In this document: in pieces, positions 1-12,397 of the stretch
Layout of the letters: every line of letters starts with the position of its first letter
Numbering within the stretch: position 1 is the first letter of the stretch
Source: Luzula sylvatica
Lineage: Eukaryota; Streptophyta; Magnoliopsida; Poales; Juncaceae
Direction: 5' to 3'
Assembly (NCBI GenBank): GCA_946800325.1
Contig: OX326958.1
Location: forward strand, 11,418,001-11,482,000
DNA: 64,000 nucleotides
The notes under the pieces: generated by a model
Told to the model about the DNA's origin: nothing
Databases searched by the model: none
What the model saw: the letters and a program-made list of their open reading frames with translations, nothing else
Program-made: the position numbers and the translations under genes

Positions 1-534
1 TAGGATTTTCTCTCTCATCTTAACTAAGCAATTCATTCAGAATTATCTAGAAAATTGTGAGACAAATTTCTAGAGAGTGAAAAGGTGTAAAAGAGAGAAA
101 CCGTGAAAAGGTGTTTTACGGTTTAGAGAATCAATTCGATTAAGCAAGTTCACCGGTGCATCGTCTAGGCAGGTGCATCCGTGACCGACGTCTTGCGATT
201 CAAGGTGGATACACGTAGAGGAGCAACAACTGAGGCTCTCACGATTGTGATCGATTCGGACGAGTAGATTGAGTCGGAGACGAAATCAAGCGAATCGGCG
301 AAGTCAACGAGCGGTGAAAGACGCGTGGTGTGGGACGCGCGTATTGTCACCAACGTGACAGGAGAAAGAAGGCAGCGATCAACCCTTCGTGTGCAATCAA
401 TTTTGCACCGGTAAAGATCTAACCTTCTATTTGCATCGTACCCTCGAAGTCGTGGCGTGATCTCGGGAATCGGGGAACCGGACCGGGCCTACATATCCGC
501 TGCGCGGGCCCGGGGCCGGGGATATTCCCCAACA
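1..534 (+). mobile_element. 3' part of a retrotransposon LTR (copy 1)
   Basis: From about position 148 to 534 this matches 53888-54309 nearly throughout, including the block around 160-175 (CGGTGCATCGTCTAGGCAGG) and the shared end CCCAACA. The second copy is a complete solo LTR with TG...CA ends and a target duplication, so this is the 3' part of the same LTR family, its 5' part lying outside the window. Just after the CA end the sequence is in frame with a Ulp1-type coding region, so the LTR sits inside a gene. There is no convincing primer-binding site directly after it, which fits either a solo LTR or the 3' LTR of an element extending to the left. Confidence 0.8.
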
Positions 535-2063
535 TCGATTCCTTCTGTTCATATCAGAACTGGAACCACATGCACGAACGATCAAATTAATCCATGGAAT
601 ACACCGAAGTACGATACGTCCGGCCCACGCGGTCCTACAACTTCTCCAATCAGGATGAGTAACTATTTCTTTCGCACTGCTCCAAAAATTTAATCAATGT
701 TCATCATAATCATTATAATCATTATAATACATCATTCGAATGCAGTTAATTTCTCGCCTAGCACGGATGATCAAAGTCCTAAAAACAATACAGAGGCCCA
801 CAACGGAAACGGAACAGACCCCACTGTCAGGAAAATGAAGACAACTGTGCCCGAGCATATTCACAAGTTGACGCAGATGCGCCAGATGAGGCAAAATCGA
901 AGTATTTAACAAATATCATTGTTTTCCTTACTATTAATTCAATGAATTTCTTCATACACTTATATATATGTTCTGTTCAAAACAGGGAAAACATCAAATA
1001 CATCGAATCAATCAAAGGGTTCTGCCTCGTCAAGCTTCGTAGATCCGCAATTTTCATCTCCACTACGGGTGCTTGTATCCCGTCAATACTGTGCTACCCC
1101 CTTTGGCCAAGATGAGTTGCTCCATGCCGATCTTGATTATCCTCTGCAGGAAACTGCTCCATTCAATCACCGGGGGTGCGACGTGAACTACATTAGCAGG
1201 AATTACATCCCGTCCTATATGCAGAGGGCTATCTATGGATGGTTCAAGGGATTGATAAAGAAGAATGAAAAATATGCATTCTGCCATGGAGGATTTTCGG
1301 TAACCCACAGCGATGCTCTCGACCTAATTCATAATCGCGCCATATCAGTATCGGTTAGTTCGGTTATATTAATTAACCATCAATTCGATGTATCTGACTT
1401 CCATATATGCTTATTGTCAGATGGTCGATACAGTAATGTACATAATGCATCTATTCCTCCAATTAGAGGCTGCCAGGTGGAACTTTGTCAGGATAATGCA
1501 TGCAGTAAGAACTAAATCTTCCTATCTTCAAATCACTTATAATGCATCTATTACTTCAATCGTTACAAATCACTTATAATATATTTATCAAATTTCAGCA
1601 CTCCATACCACATCTCACAGACTTTCAATTGGAGGAACCAGCGTTTCAGGCCCTAAAGCCAAAAAACCTAGCCGGAAGGCGATACTTATTCATCCCGTTG
1701 AAATCGGAACGGCACTTCTTCTTAGCTCTATTTGATTTCTTCGACTTCAAAGTCAAATGGTATAGCTCGACAACGTATGAAGACAAGTATTTCCAAATGG
1801 TCGTTCAATTGGCGGAGCTCTGGAAACCATTTCTCAGTAACAGGATGAAGAGGACGGACATTCTTGAGTGGGATATTGTCAAACTGCATGGTCCAAGACA
1901 AGGATACGATGTCGACTGCGGTATATATTGTTTGAAGGTTATAGATTGCCTTATAAATCGGAGGCCACTTGCATTTTCGAAGGAAGAAGCTATCGGCGAC
2001 AGAGGAAGGGTTTTCTACAACTTGATGGCTGCAATGTTCTATCCCGATGCATTCCCTGTTTAG
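535..2063 (+). pseudogene. Ulp1-like (peptidase C48) gene fragment, 5' end cut by LTR
   Basis: Five exon blocks join in frame: 535-658, 746-901, 986-1347, 1421-1504 and 1599-2063, each intron GT-AG, giving 396 codons plus stop. The last exon holds a C48 (SUMO-protease-like) core: a His in SERHFFLALFDF near 1713 and the Cys in VDCGIYCL near 1917. The preceding Gln region KLHGPRQGYD is also present. Where Ulp1-type enzymes have the catalytic Asp about 17 residues after the His, this copy has Ser (KWYSS), so activity is doubtful. Genes of this kind in plants are usually carried by Mutator-like or CACTA transposons, and the upstream Ser/Asn-rich region fits that. I saw no flanking terminal repeats. 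The N-terminus is missing because the LTR ends at 534. Seen: frame, splice sites and motifs. Inferred: transposon origin and loss of function. Confidence 0.78.
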
Positions 2064-2479
2064 TTTGGTATTGACGATGAAGCACTCTTATCTGTTTAAT
2101 TTAGTATATGTTTTGGTTCGTAACTTATTTTTATGTTGTAATTTTATGTATCCGGCTTGACGGTACTCCAGAATTGAACATGTTGTATGTTTTGGTTTTT
2201 AAGTACTATCGACTCTTTCATTATACTTGTTTACTTTTTTTATTTCTTTTCTCTTATATGATTACATACAATTCAAAATTAATCCAACCTTGATATATGA
2301 AAATACGATTAAATGCAACAAGTCTTTCAATATATCACATCAAGTTCGACAATATATTACATCTAGTTCGACAATACTAATTAAACTACGCAATTATGGG
2401 GAAATCAAAATACATGTAGTTCGCAAAATACATAATTTCGATACAATTGAACTACTAATTTTGGTTCAGCACAAGCCAT

Positions 2480-3361
2480 TCACTTGAACTCATGGCGTTT
2501 GGAATTGTACGCGCGTTTCGTTTCTCTTGCACACTCCAGCCTCTGCGCATACGTCATTTCGCCAAAACATATACCAGTCTGTACGTACAAACTTATATCC
2601 ATTTCAAAATCAATCTCTATAAGTAACTCCCTACGGAAACAATTATCATACAGATAGGTAATTGTTGGCGGGATACTTTTCAAATCAACACAGTCGATCA
2701 ATATACCGAACGAACTAAGATCAACATGCCTCCGGCCAGTATCTACCTCTGTAACTCGCCCGAAACCTATTACCAGCTCTTCTGCATTTTCAAGAGAGTA
2801 ATGATGCTCCGGCAAATTGAAAATCTTTAGCCAGACCTGTAAAGTCCACATAAAAATGCTAGGCTTTGGGAGTTAAGACCAAATCGACAGATCCACAATT
2901 GATCCAAAATTAAGATAAATTTTAGGATCAATTTCTACGGATCGAAAATTCAGATAAAATTGAATTGTTTTATGTACAATTATGACTAATTAACAGATTA
3001 TTATCCATTGAACGTTACGTACCTTCTTGTGGAAGGTGAAAGTTTCTGCACCATTGCTAGGCATCCATGGATTGAACATAACCCAGCAGCCAGATATGCA
3101 AACACGTATATTTCCACCAAGGAACGTGTCACGAACGTAGCGAGAAGGAAATTGCAGGAGATAAGTATTAACTCCGCAATAATCACTGTCGAAATCAGTT
3201 AATGGACAGCTCGTCACAATAGATACATACCTAATTACACTACCAATGTTGAAGTCCTTTGGTATTGGCTCTTCAAACTTAACATACGAACAAAACTCCA
3301 ACTCTTTCTCCCTCCTCCTGGTACAACCGGTTGGCCGTGAGTAAACCTTCATTTGCGACAT
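2480..3361 (-). CDS. DUF4283-like protein, two exons
   Basis: Exons 3361-3023 and 2836-2480, with a 186-bp GT-AG intron in phase 0, encode 231 aa. The ATG at 3361 is the first Met in frame. The middle of the protein reads VWLKIFNLPEHHYSLENAEE followed by a G-rich turn and a VTEVD segment, which resembles the core of plant DUF4283 proteins (a tryptophan-leucine-proline pattern found in retroelement Gag-like and other nucleic-acid-binding proteins). The upstream part (GGNIRVCISGCWVMFNPWMP) fits the preceding strand of that domain. No zinc knuckle is visible. The gene converges on the Ulp1 fragment and may belong to the same transposon debris. Function unknown; the family call is moderate. Confidence 0.5.
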
Positions 3362-3386
3362 TTCCACCGAAAGATATGGCCGTGAG

Positions 3387-3455
3387 TAACGAAGCTGTGA
3401 CTGATTTCAATGAAAGAGGTTTATAACGAAGCTGTGACTGATTTCAATGAAAGGA
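3387..3455. repeat. Short tandem duplication, 37-bp period
   Basis: The block beginning TAACGAAGCTGTGACTGATT occurs at 3387 and again at 3424. It lies just upstream of the DUF4283-like start codon, in its probable 5' leader or promoter. Confidence 0.85.
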
Positions 3456-3461
3456 GGGGGT

Positions 3462-4960
3462 AGCGAAGGAGGGGATAGCTTTGCTTGTTGCAGGAGAGAG
3501 ATCATTAATGGCGATAGGACATGCTAGGAAAGTTTTGTAATAGCCCTGTGGTGCAATAAATGACACACGAAACCGAGTGATGGAGACAAACTAAGGCAAT
3601 GCAACAAATGATTCAATCGGAGGGCCAAAAAATTCACCTTATACGCACGGAAACAACCCGGCCTTCCAACTAATGAAGCCCAATTGACACGTTCCCATTT
3701 TGCTGACGACATCGTCAACCTTTTTTCGGGTTTCAGGGGCCAAATATATAACCCCTAAACAAAACTATGATGGCTGCATGAAGTTTTTTAAACTTAGTTT
3801 CAAAGTTCAAGCCGCATGCATTTGTTGTTTATCTTCTTTTTTTCGAGTTTAAACGTTGTTTATCTTGCTTATACTAGTAGTTTTAGACAATAATTTATTG
3901 TTTAAAAATGTAATGCTATTACAACGAGTATGCATATTAATAGTCTGAGAACAGATATAGGGACATTAAACAATAGTTAGATTATAGATGGGTGATGGCA
4001 TAACCATTTAAGTTTCGAGATTTCAATATACACTTGAACCAAACCAAGTTTCTATAGTTAATCTTTGTAGTGTGTTCTTACTCGAATTTGGTAACAGCTA
4101 ACAATAGAAGCCTATATAGTGATGCACATATTTTGTGAGTTTGTCAAAAATCAAAATTTAAATTTAAATTTACAAATTTATTGTTCTCGTTCATTTTTCG
4201 ACAGTTTAAGCTTGGGTCCTTCTATGGCGATTTTTAAGGGTTTCGTGTGAGGTATTCATCAAGACACCCAATGTCGATTGTACTTTGTATCATCTATTGC
4301 ATTTTCGATGACATTTACATATTTACACATTTACGAAACTCATAATTCATTTTTCATATTTTCATGGTAATGTTGTGATTTTTTGTAGTTTCAAAGGGTT
4401 GCTAGTGCACTCCGAAGTGCATACACTTCGGAATGTCATTTTAAATCAAATCACGCGAATCGAAAACTGCTTCAACTCTCTCGAGCAAGAGGTTCTTTCC
4501 GAGTGCGGACTAGTGAGCAAGTGAAGGGGTGAAACAAAGGCGGCGAAAAAATAGACGGGCGGTCGCTATTTACGAGCAACGCCTAATATTCGGACATCGA
4601 CTAATATATCTTTTGCCTTCAGATTTAAGACCTTCCGCCAACTGATTCAGGTAATTGTTTTTATATATTTCAACTTCATATTCGATTTTTTTACAATAAA
4701 AAATATATATATGTACAACTGTTTTTATCTTTAGAAAAATTAATAAAGAAGAACTTACATATCTTTATGATCTATAATATAGAAGAAGATACCCATAACA
4801 ACATATTATTATGCACATATTTTATTTTTGTAAGCTAATTTTGTGTGTAACATTAAAAATAACAAACAACAATTTAGAAAACTAAGGTAATGGACGAATA
4901 AAACATTTAATTATTTATTTGGTTGTCATTTTGTCTAGTTACTATTTACAAAAAAATTAT
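3462..4960. other. Intergenic, AT-rich, no gene seen
   Basis: No coding region that I can support. At about 4408-4436 there is a short imperfect hairpin (CACTCCGAAGTG then CACTTCGGAATG around a CATA loop), which may be the tip of an old transposon. Confidence 0.5.
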
Positions 4961-5989
4961 ATGGATTGGGCACAACTAAATACTGACCTTCTACGCCTCG
5001 TCTCAAAGAAGTTGGGAGACTTTGGTAACTTTATTCGTTTTCGTTGTGTCTGCAAGAATTGGCTCTTAACTATTCACCTTTGTGATCATCCCTTGCAACT
5101 TCCATGGCTTCTCACCTATGATCGCACCATCGAAGTTGGCGAAAAATTAACAAATTACGAGTACTTTTGCCTTCAATCCAATAGAACTTGCGCTTTCAGT
5201 ATCCCCGAAGCAAGGCGCTTGACTGTATTGGGGCAATCAAAACGATATCTCATCATTGTCAACTATTATACTTGGACTGCATCATTCCTCAATCCGGTGA
5301 CCGGAACACAATTTGACATCCCCGGTATACCACATGACGAGGTTGATATTGACCAGCGCCCTATCTTCGTAGGTCGTAATCCAACAGAAGATGGTGACAT
5401 AGTGATAATGCGTGGGGTTCATCGAGATGGAATAACATGTATTTTTCTGATATCGATACAATCTGATGGTAAAGTGGTTACGAAAATGGTTAAGATTGTT
5501 GAGATGCATGAAGAGGCAACTGTTGCATATCATAAAGGAAGATTGTTTTGTTCTTATGATAAGATCACCAAGGTTTTGAATGTCGAAAATGGAGAGCGAG
5601 TATTATCTATTCGAGAGCCCACATTATACTTTTTTAACTACTTAATTGAGGTGTGTGGTGATATGCTTGGGCTAGTGCATCAACCATGGTCCGCGGAATG
5701 CAAATTTGTTATATACCGGTTCGAGGAGGGTGGTGCAGAACCACGTTGGGTGAAGACACTAGATATTGGGGACAACATGCTTTTCCTATGTGATTGTCAT
5801 TGCATGTGTTTGAAGGCCAGCGATTATGATGGATTTACAGGAAATTGCATCTACTTGCTAGAAAGGAATCCGAATAAAGATTGGTATTGTGATCTTGTGC
5901 GGTATGACTTGAAAAACAACAATACGCAAATATTACCTTACGAGACTGATTATCCCCTTACGGTATGGTTTGTGCCGTGTTTGTACTAG
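4961..5989 (+). CDS. F-box/DUF295 protein
   Basis: A single-exon gene of 342 aa. The ATG at 4961 (MDWAQLNTDLLRLVSKKLGD) is chosen because an F-box-like helix begins directly after it and no in-frame ATG lies upstream. The F-box covers about residues 5-50 (LLRLVSKKLGD, FRCVCKNW). The rest is a beta-rich DUF295 region with its usual marks: FLNPVTG near residue 105, and a C-terminal MLFLCDCHCMCLKASDYDG followed by NCIYLLERN. F-box proteins recruit substrates to SCF ubiquitin ligases; the DUF295/KIB-type clade is large and rapidly expanding in plants, and individual targets cannot be predicted. The frame is intact, so it may be functional. Two decayed DUF295 copies lie at 32.4-33.4 and 38.1-39.1 kb, but they are not close relatives of this one. 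Confidence 0.85.
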   Translation: MDWAQLNTDLLRLVSKKLGDFGNFIRFRCVCKNWLLTIHLCDHPLQLPWLLTYDRTIEVGEKLTNYEYFCLQSNRTCAFSIPEARRLTVLGQSKRYLIIVNYYTWTASFLNPVTGTQFDIPGIPHDEVDIDQRPIFVGRNPTEDGDIVIMRGVHRDGITCIFLISIQSDGKVVTKMVKIVEMHEEATVAYHKGRLFCSYDKITKVLNVENGERVLSIREPTLYFFNYLIEVCGDMLGLVHQPWSAECKFVIYRFEEGGAEPRWVKTLDIGDNMLFLCDCHCMCLKASDYDGFTGNCIYLLERNPNKDWYCDLVRYDLKNNNTQILPYETDYPLTVWFVPCLY

Positions 5990-8198
5990 TGTGGTGGTGT
6001 TCCAAAATGGACTAGAGGGAAATGAATATGTTTATTAATATTATTATGTAACTATTTAAATATGGAGAATTTCATGTATATTTCTATTAAAATTCAAAAT
6101 ATTAACGTTGTCATTTCGAAATTATAAATATCAAATTTATCCTTCCAAATCTGAGCGCGATGTTCGCGGGTTCGTGGCGAAGAAGTTTTTCTGGCTTATC
6201 TAATTTTAATTTATGTGATATGTGTCAATATTTGCTTGATGGACTGCAATGAATTGTGATATAAGCCAGATAGTTCAAAAGCAGCACACATTTAGAACAT
6301 TATTCAAGGTTGCATGTGTTAATACTAATATATATTGACTAATTTACTAACATATTTAATCATCGGAAAGGAAATTGAAAAATATGTATTTCTGCCAAAA
6401 GAATCTACACATTTCTTACGATTCCATCGCACATTATTAGTTTTTAAATACGATCCTAGAAAAGTATAAAATTAAATTTAACCACGCTTTGGGCAGAACG
6501 GTCGTTTCGCCTCACATTTGCGTGGTGCGAGAAGAATTCTTCATCCGAGTCCGGTACTTCTACACTAATCGCCTTCATCGATTTATCATACGAAACCGCA
6601 GTAGACACTGTTACAAAAACAACCCACCAGATAATTTTATTTACGGAAAGGTCCTCAAAATTTGTTAATATAAAATACCTTGTTGGCGTATTTTAGCGTA
6701 TTGTTGAACGATGCAAACACCGACGTCCTGAAATGTTTTGCCCACGTCACATTGTGGGTTCCGTGCCACTTCTGGGGTCCCGCTATCGCCAAATGCTGTT
6801 AGATGTCGAAAATTACATTTTTTCACTTCAGTCCTTTATTTGTTAATTTTACAAAACACCCTCATACTATAAAAAAATATATATATTTTTTGTAACTTAC
6901 TGTAGGGTGAATGGGGAGATCAAATAGGTGCGGAATTCCAAATTTCTGAAACATGAACTAAACATTTTTCTTATTAGTACAATTCAGAAATATCAGGGGC
7001 ATTTTTTTAATTTTACCTGAATTCCAGAGCCTTCGCCGAAAGTAAAATGACGTTTCCTACCAGCTTCAAAATTTAAAAAGGGCTTAGATCATCCAACATA
7101 ACACTCATTTTTTGTACGTATAATTTTAAAAATGATGCATGTGATTTTTTTCTAATATTCGAAAACTGAAGGAGCTTTTTGTAAATTGTACTAAGTATTA
7201 TCTTGCTCCCAACAAATACATGAGAACATGTCCGATGGATTCAGATCATCTCCCTTGCTTTGTTCTGATAGAAAGACAAAAAAACACAACCCAAAACAAA
7301 ATTAAGAGACTTGAGCAGCCAATTGTTCAATTTAAGCTCAATTAAGTTGAAATGAGCAATGAAACATCAAAAAAAAACCAACAATTAACACAATTCAGTA
7401 TTAATAAACAACAAATAAAAAAAACAAAAGGAGAAGAACTTGCTTACGTGCGATTTATGAAGAAGTCTCGCTAATTGCAATTGGTTAGTTAAAATATCAT
7501 CAATAATATCCGTAGAAAAAACTGCCTCGTCGAACTCTTGAAATATCTGAATAACGTCTTAAAATTTCTGAAAATAAAAAGAAAACCCAAGTTGAAGTGC
7601 TTAGTTAATAATTGCAAAGTTACATGCAAAATATTGTATTTGATGAAATATTCAAAGATTTAAACAATAAAGCAGCGATGCAAACTCTCCTAGAAAACGA
7701 GAATGTATGAAAAAGAAAAGAAAAGAAAATCCGTACAAAATTTAAATAGGACATGTCAAGCGAGACTAGAAATTCTTTGTTACAAAGTAGAGTTGTGAAA
7801 ATATTAATACAAAATCCCAACAATAATGTCCCATTTACATGCAAAATATTATTTCGATGAAATATTCAAATATTTAAACAATAAAACAGCTATGCGAGCT
7901 CCCCTACAAAATGGGTATGCATTAAAAAAGGTTAACAAATAAAATTTATATATGTACGGTACAACATTTAAGTAGGACTTCAAGCACTAGCATCACAAGA
8001 TCTAACAAATCCTACGACAATCCCGGAAAACAGATTCCAAAAGAAGAGAATGGGTGACTTGACTGCAAAAAAAAGAATAGAGAATAAAACAAAATCCTTT
8101 GGACAATTATACTTTTCCTCCTCGTTTTCTCCACAATTCTCACACACTAATTAATTTCATAATTAACAAAGTGAATTAACAATTAATACATGGTTACT
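5990..8198. other. Intergenic region with a possible unrecognised minus-strand gene
   Basis: Mostly AT-rich. Three exon-like blocks are visible on the minus strand. 7546-7448 (99 nt) is bounded by CAG and GTAAGC and reads FDEAVFSTDIIDDILTNQLQ. 6795-6679 (117 nt) is bounded by ACAG and GTATTT. 6607-6456 follows an ACAG and can read SMKAISVEVPDSDEEFFSHH before a stop. The phase between the second and third blocks works only for one reading of the second block. I do not recognise a family. This could be a small real gene, a decayed gene or chance. Confidence 0.3.
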
Positions 8199-9774
8199 AA
8201 AAATTTAGGGGCAATTTCATCTATATCCCTACTAAACTCTTAAATAACATATTTATCCCTCTTAAATTATTAATATCATATTTATCCTTACTAAAAACAA
8301 TTAATATCAAATTTATCCTTACTAAAGTTTACTTAATATCAAATTTGTCCTCACCGTCAACTTAACGTTAAACTTAACCCTATTTTAACTTTTAAAACTA
8401 ATTAAATTATACAAATTATTTTTTAGTGACCAAAATACCCCTTCAATAAATATACCTCATAAACACAATCAAAAACCCGTTAACAACTCAACCCCATCTA
8501 TAAACCCTTAAAATCAGCGTAAGCATACCAGGAGAAATCTATGGAAGAAGAGAGAAAAGGGCGTTCGGAAAAGAGCGAGGGTTTTCCTTGTCGATCGTGG
8601 CTACGTCTGGCTGGACGCCGGGGCGACGACTGGCTGGACGACCGGGGCAATGTCTATTTCGGGCAACTAGCTGTGGCGATTGTTGACTGGGGCTGGCTGG
8701 GGTAACTTGCTGCTGGATTGCTCGCAATTCTTGTCGGATGAGTGTTAAATTGCTTGAGATTATTTCTTTCACTCCAAAATCTGTGAGAAATACTATCAAA
8801 AATTCCTTGTACCTCGACATAAGTCAAATCTTGCTTCGTTTTTTATATGTTTCTTGTTAAAAGGATGTTACATTTATCTTCACAGGATGGAGGTTGTTAG
8901 AAAAGAAGCTAATTTTGACTTACGATAAAGTGAAGAGAGAAGTGAAAGAAGTTTCTACGAGATCCTTGACTGTGTGGATGCTTGTACCTGCATTCTTAAT
9001 CAAAAAAGGAAAGGAGACTTGTGGGGACAACATCATATCCAGTTGCAACGAATAAGATCGAGGATCGATACATGATCGATGAAATGTTTAAGTTTCAGAA
9101 TTTCTGGGTGGTACATGGCTGAGAAGCAAGATGATGTCGAGATCCAAATAGGGATGTTTTATCCTCTCTTTATCTTCTTAAATAAACATGTGAATATATT
9201 TGAACTTAATTAATTGAGATATAGAAGTCTTAAAGTTCAATTATGCACAAATTGATGTACAGTGGACTAGACAATGGAGGAAGATGAGGATATTTGTGGA
9301 CAAAATACTCATTGATACGGATGAAATGCTTCGTTGTATTGATGTGTGAGATGAATTTAATATTCGTTTTTGGAACCAAGTTGGTATGATTATTTTGCAT
9401 CGATGCTTATTTTGTACAAATATTGTGTTCTTTGTTTTGTAAACAAATATTGAAGATATTTGCAAACTGCTACTATGGTATCGATGCTTATTTAGTCTTG
9501 ATGAAAATTTTAAAAATATTGATGATATTTACAAACTGGTACTATCTTATTGATGATATTTGTAAAAAATTGTACCGATGCGTATGTACTTTGATTATTT
9601 TGTATCGATTGTTATCCTTCTATTGAAGTCCACTCGAATGAAGTGTACCAAACGGTTACTATGATACGTCTATTTCAAACAAGAGACTCCACACAAATCC
9701 ACAATAAAAATTTCTTCAGCAATCTTTGATGAATTCATTTATTCTCCTCAAAATTGAATTATTCTGCAATAAGA

Positions 9775-9995
9775 CCCACGGAACACCATTTCGAATTATT
9801 CTAAAAAATATTCCCGACTCGATCACAACACGATTACAAAGATTACACATGATTCAAACCAACTTCCCGACTCGATAACACTATTACAACATGATTCGAA
9901 ATAATTTTCGGACTCGATTACAACACAATTACAACATCATTCGAAATAATCTCACGACTCAATCACAACACCATTACAGCATTATTACAACATTA
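9775..9995. repeat. Degenerate tandem repeats, about 55-bp period
   Basis: Several imperfect units share the order: a CGACTCGAT-like block, an ACAAC..ATTACAA block, then ATGATTCGAAATAAT. They lie inside the Mutator-like element. Confidence 0.55.
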
Positions 9996-10266
9996 TTACA
10001 ACATGAGAATATGAAACAATGTATAATTATCATTAAACAATTTACAATGATACAATCATGGACACAATTTTATAACTTCCCCACTCAATCATGAAAGGCA
10101 TAAGCCACGCCAGTGACCCCTTCTCGATGAGTTGGTCCACTTCGGTGCCAATAGTTGATAGTCTTCAGCTTTAGTTGAAAAGTCATAGTTTTATCACCAC
10201 TTGTAGACCATTCCCCCAAATTATTATCACCACAAAACGAACATATTAAAAAAAGAGCTCGTATAC

Positions 10267-12364
10267 GAAGCCCCCCCATTTCCCCCGCGCTTGCTGATTG
10301 AATCAGCATGACGCGTTGAATCAATTGGGGGCTGATTTCCAACTCCAAAAGTTCCCCCTATTGATCATTAATTGGTGGACCGAACAATATAAATATCCTA
10401 AACCCTACCCACTTTCTCTCTCCTGACCTTCATTTGCAAAGACGCCGCTTCCCCATTCCTCTCTCTCTCAATCTCTCGATCTCGATTCCGAAACCCTAGC
10501 AGACGACGAGAGCTTCGTCTGGATTCCTCATTCTTCACAGACGAAACCCTAGCAGCCGCTGCGTCCCCATTCTTCACACACAATGAGAGCTTCGTCTCAA
10601 TTCCGAAATCCTAGCAGCTCACAGAAGACGAGACGACACACGACGAAAGGGGTCGCGTGTCAGACGAAGGAGGTCGAAGACGAAGGAAACGGCGCACTGT
10701 ATGGACGCACAAACCCTAGCTGACGAAGGAGACGACGAGATGACGATATTGTACTGCAATTACTGGTTAGTTAATTGATTCGATTGAGTTAATTAAGGCA
10801 ATTACTGGTAATTACCGGTTAATTATTTCATTTCAGTTAATTTCAGTTACTGGTAATGCAATTACTGATAATTACCAGTCAATTACTGGTAATTTCAGTT
10901 ACTGGTAATTTCAGTTAATTTCAGTTAATTAATTGTACGCTTCTATTGCTGGTAATGGGACTGGTTCAGACGATGAAAAAGGTACGTACGGATTGCTGGT
11001 TTTGCTTCGAGTACTGGTACCAGAGGACGCTTCTGCTTCGTCGATTACTGGTACTGCTTCGATTGAGTTCATTGCTAATTAGGAAGGATATTATTTAATT
11101 TTGAATTGATTATTATTGCAGGAAATTGGATTTGAAGTAGGAAATTGGATTATTATTTACTCATTCGACACGACGACGAGACGAAACCCTAGCAGCACAG
11201 GCATATCGAGAAGACGTACAAACCCTGGTTGGAGCTAAAGGAGACGATACAGATAGGACGGTGTATTGACCCGAGGATGCTGGATTGATGGTGAATTTCG
11301 GCGATTACTGGTACGGCTTCGGTACTGGTACGCTTCGATTATTGGTACGATTGGAGGCGAGTTGGCTTCGATTGAGGATTGGTGGATGCGGTGGTGATGG
11401 ATGGAATTAGCAGCGAGTTGGCGACGATTGGTGGCTTTTATAAGGAGCATCGATTCAAGACGACTATTTGCTGGTACGGTTTCAGGTCTGGAGCTTGGAT
11501 TGACGACGACGATTTGCTGGTAGTTTGTGGAGCTTGGATTGACGACGACGATTTGGCTTCGATTGGGGGAGTGGTACGCTCGGAACGATGTGGCTTCAGT
11601 TAATATGTGTATGAATTAGTTATTAATTAATATGTGAGCGAGATAAATTGTTAATTAATTTGCTGAGATTAATGGTTGTGTGCATTTGTTATTAATTAAT
11701 TGTATTAATTACATGATTAATTTAGTAAATGAAATCTTTTTGGTTAATTGAATTAATTTTATTAATTTAATATTAGTCAGAACATAGTTTTTTTAATTTC
11801 GTATTGTTAATTTGATTATGTTGTTAATTAAACTTAGTATTTGGTTAACTTAGTATTTTTACAGTAAAAAATTGGTAATAATTGTTAATTTCGTATTTGT
11901 TATTTTTACAGTAAAAAAATGTGTTAATTGAATTAATTTTATTAACTAAATATTTGTCATAACATAATTTTATTAATTTGATTAATTTAAATATGTTGTT
12001 ACTTTGTTTTGTTAATTGAAATAATTGGGAATTTCAATTTTCAGTCATTTATTCATGTTAATTAATTAAATTCGTTAATTATCATTTTTTTGATATACGC
12101 TTGCAATTATTAATCTAATAATTGTTAATTAATGGTCAATTTTCAATTAATTCATTGTGTTGTATTTGGATGAGTTAATTGAAATGATTTTGTTGTGAAT
12201 TTATTAATTGTGTTATTAAGTGTTAATTGAAATGTTGATTAATAGAGTGGGATATTTTGAATGTAAAGTGGGGGAAAATTTGAATTTAATTGAATTGATG
12301 GTCAATACAACCCACACCATGACATATGATGATTCAATTATCAATGGGGGAAACTGGGGGGCAT
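10267..12364. mobile_element. Putative second inverted-terminal element nested in the Mutator-like element
   Basis: The left end GCCCCCCCATTTCCCCC, followed by a GATTGAATCA block, is mirrored at the right end (inverse TGCCCCCCAGTTTCCCCC, then AATTGAATCA), about 40-45 bp of imperfect inverted repeat. No clear target duplication was found. The interior holds AAACCCTAGCAG-type leader-like sequence, CT-rich stretches, a GAGCTTGGATTGACGACGAC block duplicated at about 11491 and 11530, and AT-rich filler full of TTAATT. No protein recognised. Confidence 0.45.
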
Positions 12365-12397
12365 AGTAAAATTATCCTTAAAAAAATAAAGAAATAC

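Noticed and set aside
8539..8820. 93-codon minus-strand frame near the left end of the Pack-MULE
   Set aside because: Low-complexity Pro/Gln/Arg translation without a recognisable domain; may be captured DNA but not supportable as a gene.
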